Positions 45,767-55,372 of a DNA stretch of 64,000 nucleotides are shown here, piece after piece. The notes under the pieces are model-generated. The model was given only the letters and a program-made list of their open reading frames with translations. It searched no databases and was not told where the DNA came from. Source of the stretch: Candidatus Omnitrophota bacterium. GTDB taxonomy: Bacteria; Ratteibacteria; UBA8468; B48-G9; DTJG01. The DNA lies in assembly GCA_023818965.1 (NCBI GenBank), contig JAMWCD010000006.1, forward strand, positions 124,001 to 188,000, written 5' to 3'. Every line of letters begins with the position of its first letter. Position 1 is the first letter of the stretch. Both the position numbers and the translations under genes were made by a program.

Positions 45767-46410
45767 GAAAGATTGTTATTTTATTTGGTCCGCCCGGAAT
45801 CGGCAAGGGAACAATTGGAAAAATTCTCAGTGAAAAATGGTCAATGCCACTTGTATCCACAGGGGATCTGTTAAGAGAAAATGTGAAAAATAAAACAGTG
45901 ATAGGAATGAAGGCAGACCAGTATATGAAAAAAGGTGAACTTGTTCCTGATAGTATTGTGTTTGAAGCACTGGTTGAAAGAATTAATCAGAATGATGCCT
46001 TGAAGGGAATTTTGATGGATGGATTTCCAAGGAACATTTCGCAGGCACAGATGTTTGAAAACATTTTGAGTCAGGGTGACACTGTATTTTTATTAAATCT
46101 GGTTGCTTCAGATAATGTGTTGATTGACCGATTGTCATTGCGGAGAATTTGCAAAAATTGTGGGGCAATTTATCACTTAAAAAATTTACCTCCAAAACGT
46201 GAAGGTATTTGTGATATTTGTGGCGGACAGTTAATTCAGCGAGAAGATGATAAACCGGATGTTATTTTAAGACGGCTTGAAGTTTTTCGCAATGAAACAA
46301 AACCATTACTTGATTATTACAGTACAAGGCATAAGGTTTTAACTGTTTGTGCTGATGATAATCCTGACAGCATACTAAAAAGAATTGAGGGACTTCAACT
46401 GTGGGCGTGA
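45763..46410 (+). CDS. adk: adenylate kinase
   Basis: A 215-residue enzyme that interconverts ATP+AMP and 2 ADP. Seen: the P-loop GPPGIGKGT (Ile where Ala is usual), STGDLLRENV, DGFPRNISQAQMFE, and a LID domain with CKNC and CDIC, the zinc-binding Cys4 type. secY-adk-map-infA order is standard. It overlaps secY as ATGA and map by 10 nt. Confidence 0.96.
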   Translation: MRKIVILFGPPGIGKGTIGKILSEKWSMPLVSTGDLLRENVKNKTVIGMKADQYMKKGELVPDSIVFEALVERINQNDALKGILMDGFPRNISQAQMFENILSQGDTVFLLNLVASDNVLIDRLSLRRICKNCGAIYHLKNLPPKREGICDICGGQLIQREDDKPDVILRRLEVFRNETKPLLDYYSTRHKVLTVCADDNPDSILKRIEGLQLWA

Positions 46411-47150
46411 AAACACCCGAACAGATAGAGAAAATCAGGAAGGCATGCAGGATCTGTAAAAAAATTTTGATTGAAACAGTTAATTTTGTCAGGGAGGGCA
46501 TTACAACATTTGATGTTGCAAGATTTGCTGAAAATTTGATGGAGAAAGAAAAAGTGAAGTCAGCGTTTCTTGGATATAGAGGATATCCTGGAGTAATATG
46601 CATATCAATAAATGAGGAGGTTGTTCACGGGATACCATCGAAGACAAGATATATTCAGGTACAGGATATTGTATCAGTTGATGTGGGAGTTGTGAAGGAT
46701 GGATATATTGGAGATTGTGCAATGACATGTCATGTGGGCGAGATTGGAGAAGAAAAGGTGAGATTGATTGATGTAACAAAAAATGCATTGATTGCAGGTA
46801 TATCAAAAGTGAGGGAAGGTTGTAGAACAGGTGATATTGGATGGGAAATTCAGTCACTGGTTGAAAAAAATGGATTCAGTGTTGTTCGTGATTTTGCTGG
46901 ACATGGTGTGGGAAAATATTTACACGAAGAACCGGATGTTCCAAATTTTGGTAAACCCGGTAAGGGATTTGAATTGAAAGAAAACATGGTCATTGCAATA
47001 GAACCAATGGTCAATATGGGAAGTTCAGAATTGAAAATTTTATCTGATGGCTGGACTGTTGTTACTGCTGATGGATTACCTTCTGCCCATTTTGAAGATA
47101 CAGTGCTGGTAACCAGGGACGGTTACGAAATTCTTACAACTAACAACTGA
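46401..47150 (+). CDS. map: methionine aminopeptidase, type I
   Basis: A 249-residue enzyme that removes the N-terminal Met of new proteins. Seen metal ligands: the two Asp residues of [16 protein letters not shown], His in [14 protein letters not shown], Glu in AIEPMVNMG, and Glu in HFEDTVLVT. The start is GTG 46401, with GAGGG about 9 nt upstream; GTG 46407 is possible and would give a protein two residues shorter. The stop shares one base with infA. Confidence 0.95.
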   Translation: MGVKTPEQIEKIRKACRICKKILIETVNFVREGITTFDVARFAENLMEKEKVKSAFLGYRGYPGVICISINEEVVHGIPSKTRYIQVQDIVSVDVGVVKDGYIGDCAMTCHVGEIGEEKVRLIDVTKNALIAGISKVREGCRTGDIGWEIQSLVEKNGFSVVRDFAGHGVGKYLHEEPDVPNFGKPGKGFELKENMVIAIEPMVNMGSSELKILSDGWTVVTADGLPSAHFEDTVLVTRDGYEILTTNN

Positions 47151-47368
47151 TGGAGAAAAAAACAGAAAAGATTGTTCTTACAGGAACGATTAGCAAGGCA
47201 TTGCCCGGTACAAGTTTCATTGTTGAACTTGAAAACGGGATGAAGGTTACTGCACACTTGTGTGGAAAAATGAAATTGAACTACATAAGAATTATTCCTG
47301 GAGATAAGGTTGCTGTTGAAATTTCACCCTATGATATAACAAGGGGAAGAATTATTAAACGATTGTAA
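47150..47368 (+). CDS. infA: translation initiation factor IF-1
   Basis: A 72-residue OB-fold protein that binds the A site of the 30S subunit during initiation. Seen: [19 protein letters not shown], and [22 protein letters not shown] followed by TRGRIIKR. Normal length. It follows map with a 1-nt overlap and is followed by rpmJ after 11 nt. Confidence 0.96.
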   Translation: MEKKTEKIVLTGTISKALPGTSFIVELENGMKVTAHLCGKMKLNYIRIIPGDKVAVEISPYDITRGRIIKRL

Positions 47369-47379
47369 AAGGAGAAAGT

Positions 47380-47505
47380 ATGAAAGTGAGATCTTCAGTA
47401 AAGAAAATTTGTCCTCAGTGCAAAATCATTAAACGAAGAGGAACTGTGATGGTAATCTGTAAGAATCCACAGGATGGACCAAAACATAAACAGAAACAGG
47501 GATAA
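47380..47505 (+). CDS. rpmJ: 50S ribosomal protein L36 with a 4-residue insertion
   Basis: A 41-residue protein, against 37-38 in the usual zinc form. Seen: [20 protein letters not shown] with C11 and C14, then VICKNP with C27. The usual NPKHKQ segment reads [10 protein letters not shown], so the His ligand is at position 36, and C27-x4-H becomes C27-x8-H. The gene has an AAAGGAG site 6 nt before the ATG and sits in the normal infA-rpmJ-rpsM order. Confidence 0.95.
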   Translation: MKVRSSVKKICPQCKIIKRRGTVMVICKNPQDGPKHKQKQG

Positions 47506-47517
47506 GGAGGTTTTACT

Positions 47518-47934
47518 ATGGCTCGTATTCTTGGGGTTGAGATTCCAAATGAGAAAAAGGTAACGATTGGATTAAGTTATATCTATGGCATTGGGAGGCC
47601 TACTGCCGAGCGAATAGTGAAGGCAACAGGAGTTAATCCAGATAAAAGGATTAAGGAACTTACAGAAGAAGAAATAGGTAGAATCTCAAGTTTTATTCAG
47701 CAGAATTTTAAGATTGAGGGTGACTTGAGACGGGAAGTCAGTAATTGTATCACCCGACTTATTGAGATAAATTCCTACCGTGGGCTGAGACATAAAAGAT
47801 CATTACCGGTTCGAGGTCAGAGAACAAGAACAAATGCGAGAACAAGAAAAGGACCTCGTAAGACCGTTGGCGTTGTCAGGGATAAGGCAGCACGAAAAGC
47901 ATTGAAAGCCAAGACAAGGGAAGGGGAAAGTTAA
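47518..47934 (+). CDS. rpsM: 30S ribosomal protein S13
   Basis: A 138-residue head protein; most homologues are 115-125, so the C-terminal tail is long. Seen: [23 protein letters not shown] and [20 protein letters not shown] followed by [11 protein letters not shown]. The tail [16 protein letters not shown] is extra basic sequence. An AAGGAGG site precedes the ATG. Confidence 0.96.
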   Translation: MARILGVEIPNEKKVTIGLSYIYGIGRPTAERIVKATGVNPDKRIKELTEEEIGRISSFIQQNFKIEGDLRREVSNCITRLIEINSYRGLRHKRSLPVRGQRTRTNARTRKGPRKTVGVVRDKAARKALKAKTREGES

Positions 47935-47957
47935 AACCTAATTTTTAAGGAGAACAT

Positions 47958-48362
47958 ATGGCTGAGAAAGAGAAAAAGAAAAAATATACAAAGAAGAAGA
48001 AAAGGCATGTTACAATTCCATCAGGAATCGCCCATATCAAGGCAACATTTAATAACACAATTATTACAATTACTGATCCTGAAGGAAAGGTAATTGCGTG
48101 GGCGAGTGCTGGTACTGTTGGATTTAAAGGGACAAGAAAGGGTACTCCCTTTGCAGCACAATTGATTGCTGAAAATGTTGCAAGGAAGGTCCAGAGTATG
48201 GTGAATATGAAAGATGTGGAAGTTAGGGTTAAAGGTCCTGGACCTGGTCGAGAAACTGCTATCAGGGCTCTTCAAACTGCTGGATTGAATATTACTTCTA
48301 TCAAGGATGTTACACCGATTCCCCATAATGGATGCAGACCACCGAAGAGAAGAAGAGTATAA
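47958..48362 (+). CDS. rpsK: 30S ribosomal protein S11
   Basis: A 134-residue platform protein. Seen: an extra Lys-rich N-terminus ([16 protein letters not shown]), then [39 protein letters not shown] and [16 protein letters not shown]. Length and conserved blocks are otherwise normal. Confidence 0.97.
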   Translation: MAEKEKKKKYTKKKKRHVTIPSGIAHIKATFNNTIITITDPEGKVIAWASAGTVGFKGTRKGTPFAAQLIAENVARKVQSMVNMKDVEVRVKGPGPGRETAIRALQTAGLNITSIKDVTPIPHNGCRPPKRRRV

Positions 48363-48380
48363 AATATAAAAGGAGTTGTT

Positions 48381-48998
48381 ATGGCAAAAATTACCAAACC
48401 ACTGTGTAAAATCTGCAGACGTAACGCAGAGAAATTGTATCTAAAAGGTAGAAGGTGTGAAAGCGATAAATGTCCACTTGATCCCAGGAAACAACGTAAA
48501 GTTCAGGCACCTGCCAAAACATCAGAATACGGGATGCAATTGAGGGAGAAAAATAAGGTTAAGGTATACTATGGAGTGGGAGAGAGACAGTTCAGACGGT
48601 ATTTCTCTATTGCAAAGAAGGCAAAAGGAGTTACCGGGGATGTGCTTTTGAGATTGCTCGAGTGTCGTCTTGACAATGTTGTTTACAAATTAAACTGGGT
48701 ATTTTCACGAAGGATGGCAAGGCAGGCTATTATCCATGGACACATCCTTGTTAATGGTAAAAAGGTCAATAGACCTTCATATCAGGTAAAAATTGGTGAT
48801 GAAATTACAATCGCTGAAAACTCAAAATATCAGGAAATCGCAAGTCAGGCAAGACAAGCAGGTCGGTCAGGTGTTATACCTGCATGGATTGAGTGTTCAG
48901 AAAGCGAATTGAAAGCTGCAATTGTAAGGTATCCAACAAGAGAAGAAGTCAGTATTCCTGTTGATGAACATCTGATTATTAACTTTTATTCAAAGTGA
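48381..48998 (+). CDS. rpsD: 30S ribosomal protein S4
   Basis: A 205-residue assembly-starting protein. Seen: N-terminal CKICRRN and CESDKC Cys residues (zinc-binding form), SEYGMQLREKNKVKVYYGV, and the S4 domain with RLDNVVYKLNWVFSRRMARQ. It may regulate the alpha operon as in E. coli, but the leader was not identified. Confidence 0.97.
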   Translation: MAKITKPLCKICRRNAEKLYLKGRRCESDKCPLDPRKQRKVQAPAKTSEYGMQLREKNKVKVYYGVGERQFRRYFSIAKKAKGVTGDVLLRLLECRLDNVVYKLNWVFSRRMARQAIIHGHILVNGKKVNRPSYQVKIGDEITIAENSKYQEIASQARQAGRSGVIPAWIECSESELKAAIVRYPTREEVSIPVDEHLIINFYSK

Positions 48999-49008
48999 GG
49001 TGGAAATT

Positions 49009-49986
49009 ATGGAACAAAAGACATTGGCTTTTCTATTTCCGTCAAGAATAATGTGGGAAAAAGAAACATATAGAAACAATTATGGAAAATTGATTGTTGA
49101 ACCACTTGAAAGGGGTTTTGGTGTGACTGTAGGAAATGCATTGAGAAGGGTTTTGCTGTCATGTATTCCTGGCGTTGCTATCACAGGGCTAAAGATTTCA
49201 GGTGTTCAGCATGAATTCACAACAATTCCTGGGGTTAAGGAAGATGCAACACAGATTGTTTTGAATCTAAAGCAGGTGATATGTAAACCAGTAATTTCGG
49301 AGTTTCCGCACAGGTCTTCTATAAAGATTTCAGGAATTTCAGAATTGAGTGCAAAGGATTTGATTACAGATGGAAGTGTTGAAATTCTGAATCCCGAACT
49401 TCACATTGCAACACTGGATCCGTCAACAGAATTAACAATTGAACTTGAGATTACTTCCGGCAGAGGTTATCTTCCTGTCGAAAAAATGAAACTTGTGAGA
49501 AAAGATATTCCAGTGGACATGATTTTGATTGATGGAATTTATACACCTGTAAAAAAGGTGGCATTTCATGTCGAAAATACACGTGTTGGTCCGCTTGTTG
49601 ACTATGAAAAATTAATTCTTGATGTCTGGACAAATGGGGCAATTTCTCCTGCAGATGCAGTGAGCATTGCGACTGATATTTTAAATAATCATTTCGGGAA
49701 AATTGGGGAAAATCAAACCATAGGAGAACAACCGGTTTCTGCAAAAGCAGGGTCTGAGGTCGAAAAGGCAGATATTCCAGTCACTGAATTGAATCTTCCA
49801 ACAAGGATTGTGAACATTCTTCAAAAACATAATATTAACACCTTAAATGACATTCTTAAAATGCCACGAGCAAAATTTGAAGAGATGAAAAACTTGGGAG
49901 AAAAATCAATTGAAGAAATAGAAGCAATTGTTGAGAAAATGGGTTACAGGTTGAAAGGAAATTCGTCTGACACGGAGCAGTCATGA
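49009..49986 (+). CDS. rpoA: RNA polymerase alpha subunit
   Basis: A 325-residue protein. Seen: the dimerisation domain motif LERGFGVTVGNALRRVLLS near residue 33, and the C-terminal domain with LPTRIVNILQKHNINTLNDIL and NLGEKSIEEIEAIVEKMGY, which contacts UP elements and activators. ATG 49009 is preferred to the GTG at 49000 because GAGGTGG is 5 nt upstream. It overlaps rplQ as ATGA. Beta and beta-prime are fused elsewhere in the cluster, but alpha is a normal separate gene. Confidence 0.97.
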   Translation: MEQKTLAFLFPSRIMWEKETYRNNYGKLIVEPLERGFGVTVGNALRRVLLSCIPGVAITGLKISGVQHEFTTIPGVKEDATQIVLNLKQVICKPVISEFPHRSSIKISGISELSAKDLITDGSVEILNPELHIATLDPSTELTIELEITSGRGYLPVEKMKLVRKDIPVDMILIDGIYTPVKKVAFHVENTRVGPLVDYEKLILDVWTNGAISPADAVSIATDILNNHFGKIGENQTIGEQPVSAKAGSEVEKADIPVTELNLPTRIVNILQKHNINTLNDILKMPRAKFEEMKNLGEKSIEEIEAIVEKMGYRLKGNSSDTEQS

Positions 49987-50333
49987 GACATAAAAAAGAT
50001 ATTCGCAAACTCAGCAGGAACAAATCTCATCGGAAAAGTCTTTTGAGAAATATGGCAATCAGTTTTTTTCAGAATAAAAAGGTAATGACCACTGAAGCAA
50101 AGGCAAAGCAATTGAAAAGAGTTGTTGAAAGATTGATTACGATTGGGAAAAATCAAAACCTTGCCAGTATTCGAAGGATTAACTCATATTTGAATCACCA
50201 GCCGACCACGAAAATTGTACTGGAACTTGGACAGAAATTTAAGGATAGGAAAGGTGGTTATACAAGAATTATTAAAGTAGACCGAAGACGTGGCGATGCA
50301 AGCAAAATGGCATTAATTCAAATGGTGGAATAA
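49983..50333 (+). CDS. rplQ: 50S ribosomal protein L17
   Basis: A 116-residue protein. Seen: RHKKDIRKLSRNKSHRKSLLRN at the N-terminus, VMTTEAKAKQLKRVVERLI and the C-terminal RKGGYTRIIKVDRRRGDASKMA. It is the usual last gene of the alpha operon and is followed after 1 nt by a small gene. Confidence 0.96.
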   Translation: MRHKKDIRKLSRNKSHRKSLLRNMAISFFQNKKVMTTEAKAKQLKRVVERLITIGKNQNLASIRRINSYLNHQPTTKIVLELGQKFKDRKGGYTRIIKVDRRRGDASKMALIQMVE

Positions 50334-50334
50334 A

Positions 50335-50547
50335 ATGAAAGAACCCTTGAAAATACTTGATAAGTATGATAAAAAAGAAAATATCTACAAATTGATATTG
50401 CAATTTGCTGAAAAGGGGCATAAAATCCTTTCTTCTGGCGTTGCCTCCATTTCTGATGATTCATTGAATATACTTGATGCAATACTGAAGGATGTGGAGG
50501 AGGAGAAGATGAATGAACATAGAGAATCTCCTGAAAAGGATGGCTGA
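50335..50547 (+). CDS. small protein, possible RNA polymerase omega subunit
   Basis: A 70-residue charged protein. The segment KENIYKLILQFAEKGHKIL resembles the omega (RpoZ) core helix pattern N-x-Y-x-L-x3-A-x6-L, and the C-terminal LNILDAILKDVEEEKM could match the following helix. The canonical AKRARQL is not present, so the match is weak. The position directly after rplQ in a transcription and translation operon favours omega. It overlaps the pilT-like gene by 35 nt; its tail (NEHRESPEKDG) is therefore constrained by the next frame. Confidence 0.5.
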   Translation: MKEPLKILDKYDKKENIYKLILQFAEKGHKILSSGVASISDDSLNILDAILKDVEEEKMNEHRESPEKDG

Positions 50548-51610
50548 AATTGATGCCTCAGACCTGCATCTTAAGGCAGGAAGAAAGCCTTTTTTCAGAA
50601 TAAAAACCATTCTTCAGGAAGTTTCTGATTATCCTGTACTAACTGCCCAGGAAATTGAACAATATGCCTTCAGCATTATGAATGAGAAACAGAGGACTCA
50701 GTTTATCGAGAATATGGAGATGGATCTTGCAACAGAATCACCTGAAACAGGAAGATTCCGTGTTAATATATTCAGGCAACGTGGAAATATCGGTATTGTA
50801 ATGAGAAGGATCAAGTCCAGCATCCCCTCTTTTGAACAACTGGGATTACCTGCTGTTTTAGAAAAAATTTGTGATTTTCCGACAGGTCTTGTTCTTGTTG
50901 CAGGTCCAACTGGTTGCGGAAAATCCACTACACTTGCAGCAATGATAGAATACATCAATACAAGTAAGCAGGCGCTTCACATTATTACAATCGAAGACCC
51001 GATTGAATATGTTTACACTGATAAGAATTGTCTCATTAATCAACGTGAGGTTGGGATTGATACACTTTCTTTTCATGATGCTTTGAAAAGGGTTCTTCGT
51101 GAAGACCCTGATATTATCCTCATTGGAGAATTGAGAGATACCGAGACATTTGAAGCAGCGATCAGGGCATGTGAAACAGGCCACCTTGTGTTCAGTACCC
51201 TGCATACAGTTGACACTGTGACAACAATTAATAGAATTCTTGACTTTTTCCCGCAGAACCAGCACGAGATGATACGAAAAATTCTTGCCTATAATCTTCG
51301 TGCGACCTGCTGTCAGAAATTGCTCCCCAAAAAGGATGGAACAGGAATGGTTCCTGCCTGTGAAATAATGATTGTTACTCCAATTGTTTCAAGATTAATT
51401 ATTGAAGACAAAATTGGCAAGATTCCAAGTGCTATTGCTGCTGATAAAGAGGCAGGTATGCAGACATTTAATCAGCACCTTGTAAAATTAATTAATGAGG
51501 GAAAGATTACAAAAGAAACAGGTTTTGAGGCTTCACCTGCACCCCATACCCTGGAGATGAATCTGAGAGGAATATACCTTGATGAGGAGACCAGGATTAT
51601 TGGAGAGTAA
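50513..51610 (+). CDS. pilT: type IV pilus retraction ATPase, PilT-like
   Basis: A 365-residue secretion ATPase. Seen: an N-terminal PAS-like segment with ASDLHLKAGRKPFFRI, Walker A AGPTGCGKSTT (near 127), the Asp box ITIEDPIEY, Walker B DPDIILIGELRD, and the His box TGHLVFSTLHT. PilT hexamers depolymerise pili. The AIRAxxTGH segment is AIRACETGH. GGAGGAGGAG overlaps the previous gene before the ATG. No other pilus genes are in the window, so it may instead serve another pilus-like system. Confidence 0.88.
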   Translation: MNIENLLKRMAEIDASDLHLKAGRKPFFRIKTILQEVSDYPVLTAQEIEQYAFSIMNEKQRTQFIENMEMDLATESPETGRFRVNIFRQRGNIGIVMRRIKSSIPSFEQLGLPAVLEKICDFPTGLVLVAGPTGCGKSTTLAAMIEYINTSKQALHIITIEDPIEYVYTDKNCLINQREVGIDTLSFHDALKRVLREDPDIILIGELRDTETFEAAIRACETGHLVFSTLHTVDTVTTINRILDFFPQNQHEMIRKILAYNLRATCCQKLLPKKDGTGMVPACEIMIVTPIVSRLIIEDKIGKIPSAIAADKEAGMQTFNQHLVKLINEGKITKETGFEASPAPHTLEMNLRGIYLDEETRIIGE

Positions 51611-51622
51611 GCCTGTCTCGAG

Positions 51623-52882
51623 ATGAAAATACTTGTAATAGGAAGTGGTGGACGTGAGCATGCAATATGCTGGAAGATTGCGTCTGAAATGGATTCTGGT
51701 ACACTTTATGCTCTACCAGGCAATGGTGGCATAGGAGAAATTGCAAATCTTGTTGACATTCCAGTTAGCCATTATCAGGAAATCGCAACATTTGCAAAAA
51801 AGGAAAAAATTGATCTGACAGTTGTTGGTCCGGAAAATCCACTTGCAGATGGGCTGGTTGATATTTTCAGGAAAAAGGGATTGAAAATTTTTGGTCCTAC
51901 CAGGAAAGCAGCAATGCTTGAGGCGTCAAAGGTCTGGGCAAAGGAATTCATGGCACAACATAATATTCCGACAGGAAAATTTTCTGTCGCCGATAACTTT
52001 CAGCAGGCAAAAAGAATAATTGAAAAAACTGAATTTCCCGTTGTTATCAAGTACGATGGACTTGCAGCAGGAAAAGGTGTTAGTATTGCAGAGGGAAAGG
52101 AGGACGCAATATCTTTTCTTGAAGCAGTTTTTGAAAAAAACATTTTTTCATCCACCAATGTCAGGGTCGTTATAGAGGAATTCCTTACAGGCGAGGAACT
52201 TTCGTATCTTGTTATCACAGATGGAGAAGTTTTCATACCTCTTGCTCCAGCCAGGGATTATAAAAAGATTTACGATGGTGATAAGGGTCCGAATACAGGT
52301 GGCATGGGCTGCTACAGTCCTGTACCTATATGTGACAGTGAACTTGAAAAAATTATAGAGAAAAAAATTGTCATTCCCACAATAAAAGGACTTCAAAGAG
52401 ATGGGATTGAATATAAGGGTGTTATTTATTTCGGATTGATTATTACAAAAGATGGTCCTGAAATTCTTGAATATAATGTGAGATTTGGAGACCCCGAAAC
52501 AGAAGTGATTTTGCCGAGGATGGAAAGCGGACTGCTGGAATTGCTTGAGGCAACTACTGAAGAAAGATTAAGAGAATATGACATTAAATGGAAGAAAAAA
52601 GCGGCTGTTGATGTTGTCATTGCATCTGGAGGATATCCAGGGAAATATGAAACAGGCTTTGTAATTGCTGGCGTTGAGTCAGTATCCGGGGACGGCATTA
52701 TTTTTCATGCAGGAACAAAAAAAGAAAATGATAGATTTGTGACTGCTGGTGGAAGAGTTTTGAATGTTGTCGGGCTTGGAGACACAATTGAGGATGCAAG
52801 GGAAAAAGCATATGAGAAAGTTCAGAAGATTTCCTTCAAAAATATGTATTACAGGAAGGACATCGGGTACCTGAAGGAATAA
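51623..52882 (+). CDS. purD: phosphoribosylamine-glycine ligase
   Basis: A 419-residue ATP-grasp enzyme for step 2 of purine synthesis. Seen: KILVIGSGGREHAICWKI at the N-terminus, VVGPENPLADGLVD, FPVVIKYDGLAAGKGV (ATP-grasp), and FGDPETEVILPRM. Full length with no fused PurM or PurN domain. It starts 12 nt after pilT, with no strong ribosome site. No other purine gene is in the window. Confidence 0.95.
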   Translation: MKILVIGSGGREHAICWKIASEMDSGTLYALPGNGGIGEIANLVDIPVSHYQEIATFAKKEKIDLTVVGPENPLADGLVDIFRKKGLKIFGPTRKAAMLEASKVWAKEFMAQHNIPTGKFSVADNFQQAKRIIEKTEFPVVIKYDGLAAGKGVSIAEGKEDAISFLEAVFEKNIFSSTNVRVVIEEFLTGEELSYLVITDGEVFIPLAPARDYKKIYDGDKGPNTGGMGCYSPVPICDSELEKIIEKKIVIPTIKGLQRDGIEYKGVIYFGLIITKDGPEILEYNVRFGDPETEVILPRMESGLLELLEATTEERLREYDIKWKKKAAVDVVIASGGYPGKYETGFVIAGVESVSGDGIIFHAGTKKENDRFVTAGGRVLNVVGLGDTIEDAREKAYEKVQKISFKNMYYRKDIGYLKE

Positions 52883-52889
52883 ATCTTCG

Positions 52890-52918
52890 TTGACAGAATT
52901 TTCATAAAATGATATACT
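52890..52918 (+). promoter_or_regulatory. near-consensus sigma-70 promoter for rpsO-pnp
   Basis: TTGACA at 52890-52895 and TATACT at 52913-52918 are separated by exactly 17 nt. The start would be near 52925, about 42 nt before the rpsO ATG. It is the best promoter in the window by match to consensus and marks a new transcription unit after purD. Confidence 0.8.
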
Positions 52919-52966
52919 GATTGCACACGATAAAAATGTGAAAAAAATTTTTCGGGAGAAGAAGAA

Positions 52967-53233
52967 ATGCTTGAAAAAGCGATTAAGGAAAAAATAAAAC
53001 AGGATTTTGGAAGACATCCCGGAGATACTGGTTCTCCTGAGGTTCAAATTGCCATACTTACAAAAAGAATTGAGGCACTTGGTGAACATTTTAAGAAATT
53101 TCCCAAGGATTTCAATTCAAGGCGAGGGCTTTTGAAACTGATTGGAAGAAGAAGACGTCTTTTAAAGTATCTTCAGACAAAAGATTTTGCAGCATACCAG
53201 GCTCTCATTGAAAAACTGGGATTGAGAAAATAG
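52967..53233 (+). CDS. rpsO: 30S ribosomal protein S15
   Basis: An 88-residue four-helix protein of the central domain. Seen: [22 protein letters not shown] and [22 protein letters not shown], the family signature. Normal length. A GGGAGAAGAAG site precedes the ATG. Pairing with pnp 3 nt downstream is conserved in many bacteria. Confidence 0.97.
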   Translation: MLEKAIKEKIKQDFGRHPGDTGSPEVQIAILTKRIEALGEHFKKFPKDFNSRRGLLKLIGRRRRLLKYLQTKDFAAYQALIEKLGLRK

Positions 53234-53236
53234 AAA

Positions 53237-55372
53237 ATGATAAAAAGATTGGAAATAGAGCTTGGTGGAAAACCTATCATTATTGAAACAGGACTTCTGG
53301 CGAAACAGGCAGCAGGTGCTGTGACTGTTTCGTGCGGCGAAACAGTCGTTCTTGTGGCTGCCACCACCAAACCGTCAGAAGAAATCAGAGATTTTTTCCC
53401 TCTCACCTGTGATTATCGGGAACAAACTTCTGCTGCTGGTAAAATTCCAGGTGGTTTTTTTAAAAGAGAAGGACGCCCTTCAGAAAGAGAGATTCTTGTC
53501 AGTCGCCTGATGGACAGATCTATCAGACCACTGTTCCCTGATGATTTTACTGATGAGGTTCAAATAATTTCATTTGTTCTTTCTGTTGACCAGGAAAATG
53601 ATCCTGACATTCTTTCTGTTATTGGGGGTTGTTGCAGTGTCTTACTTGCAGGACTTCCTGTCAGTGATGTGGCAGGTTGTGTAAGGATTGGCAGAATTGA
53701 TGATAAATTTGTTATCAATCCGACAATTTCAGAACTTGAAAAGAGCTCTTTGAATCTTGTGTTATCAGGTACAGAAAAATCAATTATCATGATGGAAGGA
53801 TGGGCAAAGGAAATCAGTGAGGATGCATTTATCGAGGCGACTGAATTTGCCTTTAATGCCATTGGACCCCTTATAAAAAAAATTTCTGAATGGAGACAAC
53901 CTGTTTCATATTCTAAATTGTTCAATCCTGAACCTGCTACAGTGGAAATTGTTGAAAAGTTTGTCAATGAAAAAATGCAATCCATATGGAATTACCCTGA
54001 GAAGAAACAGAGAAACGAATATTACATACAAATGTTTGAAGAATTGAAAAATCAGTTTGAGGCAGAAAAACATGCAGAACTTCAAATCATATTTGAAAAG
54101 GTTCTCGAAAAAACGATCAGGCATATGATACTGTCTTCAGAAAAGAGGTTTGATGGTAGAAAAAAGGATGAAATCAGACCTGTTGAATGTAGTGTTGGCT
54201 TGCTTCCGAGAACACATGGTTCTGCACTTTTTACCCGTGGTCAAACGCAATGTATTGCATCTGTTACACTGGGTACAAAACATGACCAGCAGATTATTGA
54301 TGGGCTTTTTGAAGAAACATCCAAGAGATTTATGCTCCATTATAATTTTCCACCATTTTGTGTTGGTGAAACCAGTCCTCTTCGAGGTCCGTCCCGTAGA
54401 GAAATCGGACATGGTGCTCTTGCGGAAAGGTCTCTTCAATCGCTGATTCCTGAAGAGACAGTTTTCCCTTATACAATAAGGATTGTTGCGAATATTCTTG
54501 AATCAAATGGTTCTTCTTCAATGGCAACAGTTTGTGCTTCTTCTCTTGCACTGATGGATGGTGGAGTGCCGCTTCCAAGGCATGTCGCAGGGATAGCCCT
54601 TGGGATGATTAAAGAAGGCGACCAATATGTTTTGCTTACAGACATTGCGGGTGAAGAAGATCATGTTGGTGATCTTGATTTAAAAATTGCAGGGACATCT
54701 GTTGGAATTACAGGATTTCAGATGGATGTTAAGACAATGGAATTTTCCCATGATATCCTGAAAGAGGCAGTAATTCAAAGCAGACAGGCAAGGGAAAGAA
54801 TTATCGAGATTATGAACAGAGTGCTGGACAAATCCCGACCAGAGATTTCAAAGTATGCACCAAGAATTGTTTCACTTAAGGTGCCGTCTGATAAAATTGG
54901 ACTTGTCATCGGTGGTGGCGGAAAGACAATTAGAAAAATTATTGATGAGACAGGGGTAGAAATTGACATAGAAGATGATGGCACAGTTTCTATTTACAGC
55001 AGTGATATTGAAAAATGTCAAAAAGCAGTTGAAAAAATAAAGGCAATTATTGAAGAACCTGAGCATGGAAAAATTTATGAAGGGACTGTGACAAGGGTGT
55101 TTCCTTTTGGAGCCATGGTGAAATTTTTCAATGAACTGGAAGGGCTTGTTCATATTTCAGAACTTGCACCAACAAGAGTCAACAGGGTTGAAGATGTGGT
55201 AAATGTTGGTGAGAAAATTAAGGTAAAATTCATTGGTTTTGATGAACAGGGCAGGGCAAATCTCAGTCGTAAACAGGCTCTGACCACTGAAGAAATTGAA
55301 AAGGAAAAACATAGCCTTCATAGTGGATTACTGAGAAGAGAACCCCGCAGGGATAATAGAAAGAGATTCTAA
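53237..55372 (+). CDS. pnp: polyribonucleotide nucleotidyltransferase (PNPase)
   Basis: A 711-residue 3'-5' phosphorolytic exoribonuclease. Seen in order: a first RNase PH domain (GKIPGGFFKREGRPSE near 70), an alpha-helical linker, a second RNase PH domain (FCVGETSPLRGPSRREIGHG near 373; DIAGEEDHVGDLDLKIAG, catalytic Asp), a KH domain (KIGLVIGGGGKTIRKI near 553) and an S1 domain (EGTVTRVFPFGAMVKF, near 617). All parts are present. The stop overlaps the convergent cmk stop by 4 nt, so no terminator space exists between the two operons. Confidence 0.97.
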   Translation: MIKRLEIELGGKPIIIETGLLAKQAAGAVTVSCGETVVLVAATTKPSEEIRDFFPLTCDYREQTSAAGKIPGGFFKREGRPSEREILVSRLMDRSIRPLFPDDFTDEVQIISFVLSVDQENDPDILSVIGGCCSVLLAGLPVSDVAGCVRIGRIDDKFVINPTISELEKSSLNLVLSGTEKSIIMMEGWAKEISEDAFIEATEFAFNAIGPLIKKISEWRQPVSYSKLFNPEPATVEIVEKFVNEKMQSIWNYPEKKQRNEYYIQMFEELKNQFEAEKHAELQIIFEKVLEKTIRHMILSSEKRFDGRKKDEIRPVECSVGLLPRTHGSALFTRGQTQCIASVTLGTKHDQQIIDGLFEETSKRFMLHYNFPPFCVGETSPLRGPSRREIGHGALAERSLQSLIPEETVFPYTIRIVANILESNGSSSMATVCASSLALMDGGVPLPRHVAGIALGMIKEGDQYVLLTDIAGEEDHVGDLDLKIAGTSVGITGFQMDVKTMEFSHDILKEAVIQSRQARERIIEIMNRVLDKSRPEISKYAPRIVSLKVPSDKIGLVIGGGGKTIRKIIDETGVEIDIEDDGTVSIYSSDIEKCQKAVEKIKAIIEEPEHGKIYEGTVTRVFPFGAMVKFFNELEGLVHISELAPTRVNRVEDVVNVGEKIKVKFIGFDEQGRANLSRKQALTTEEIEKEKHSLHSGLLRREPRRDNRKRF

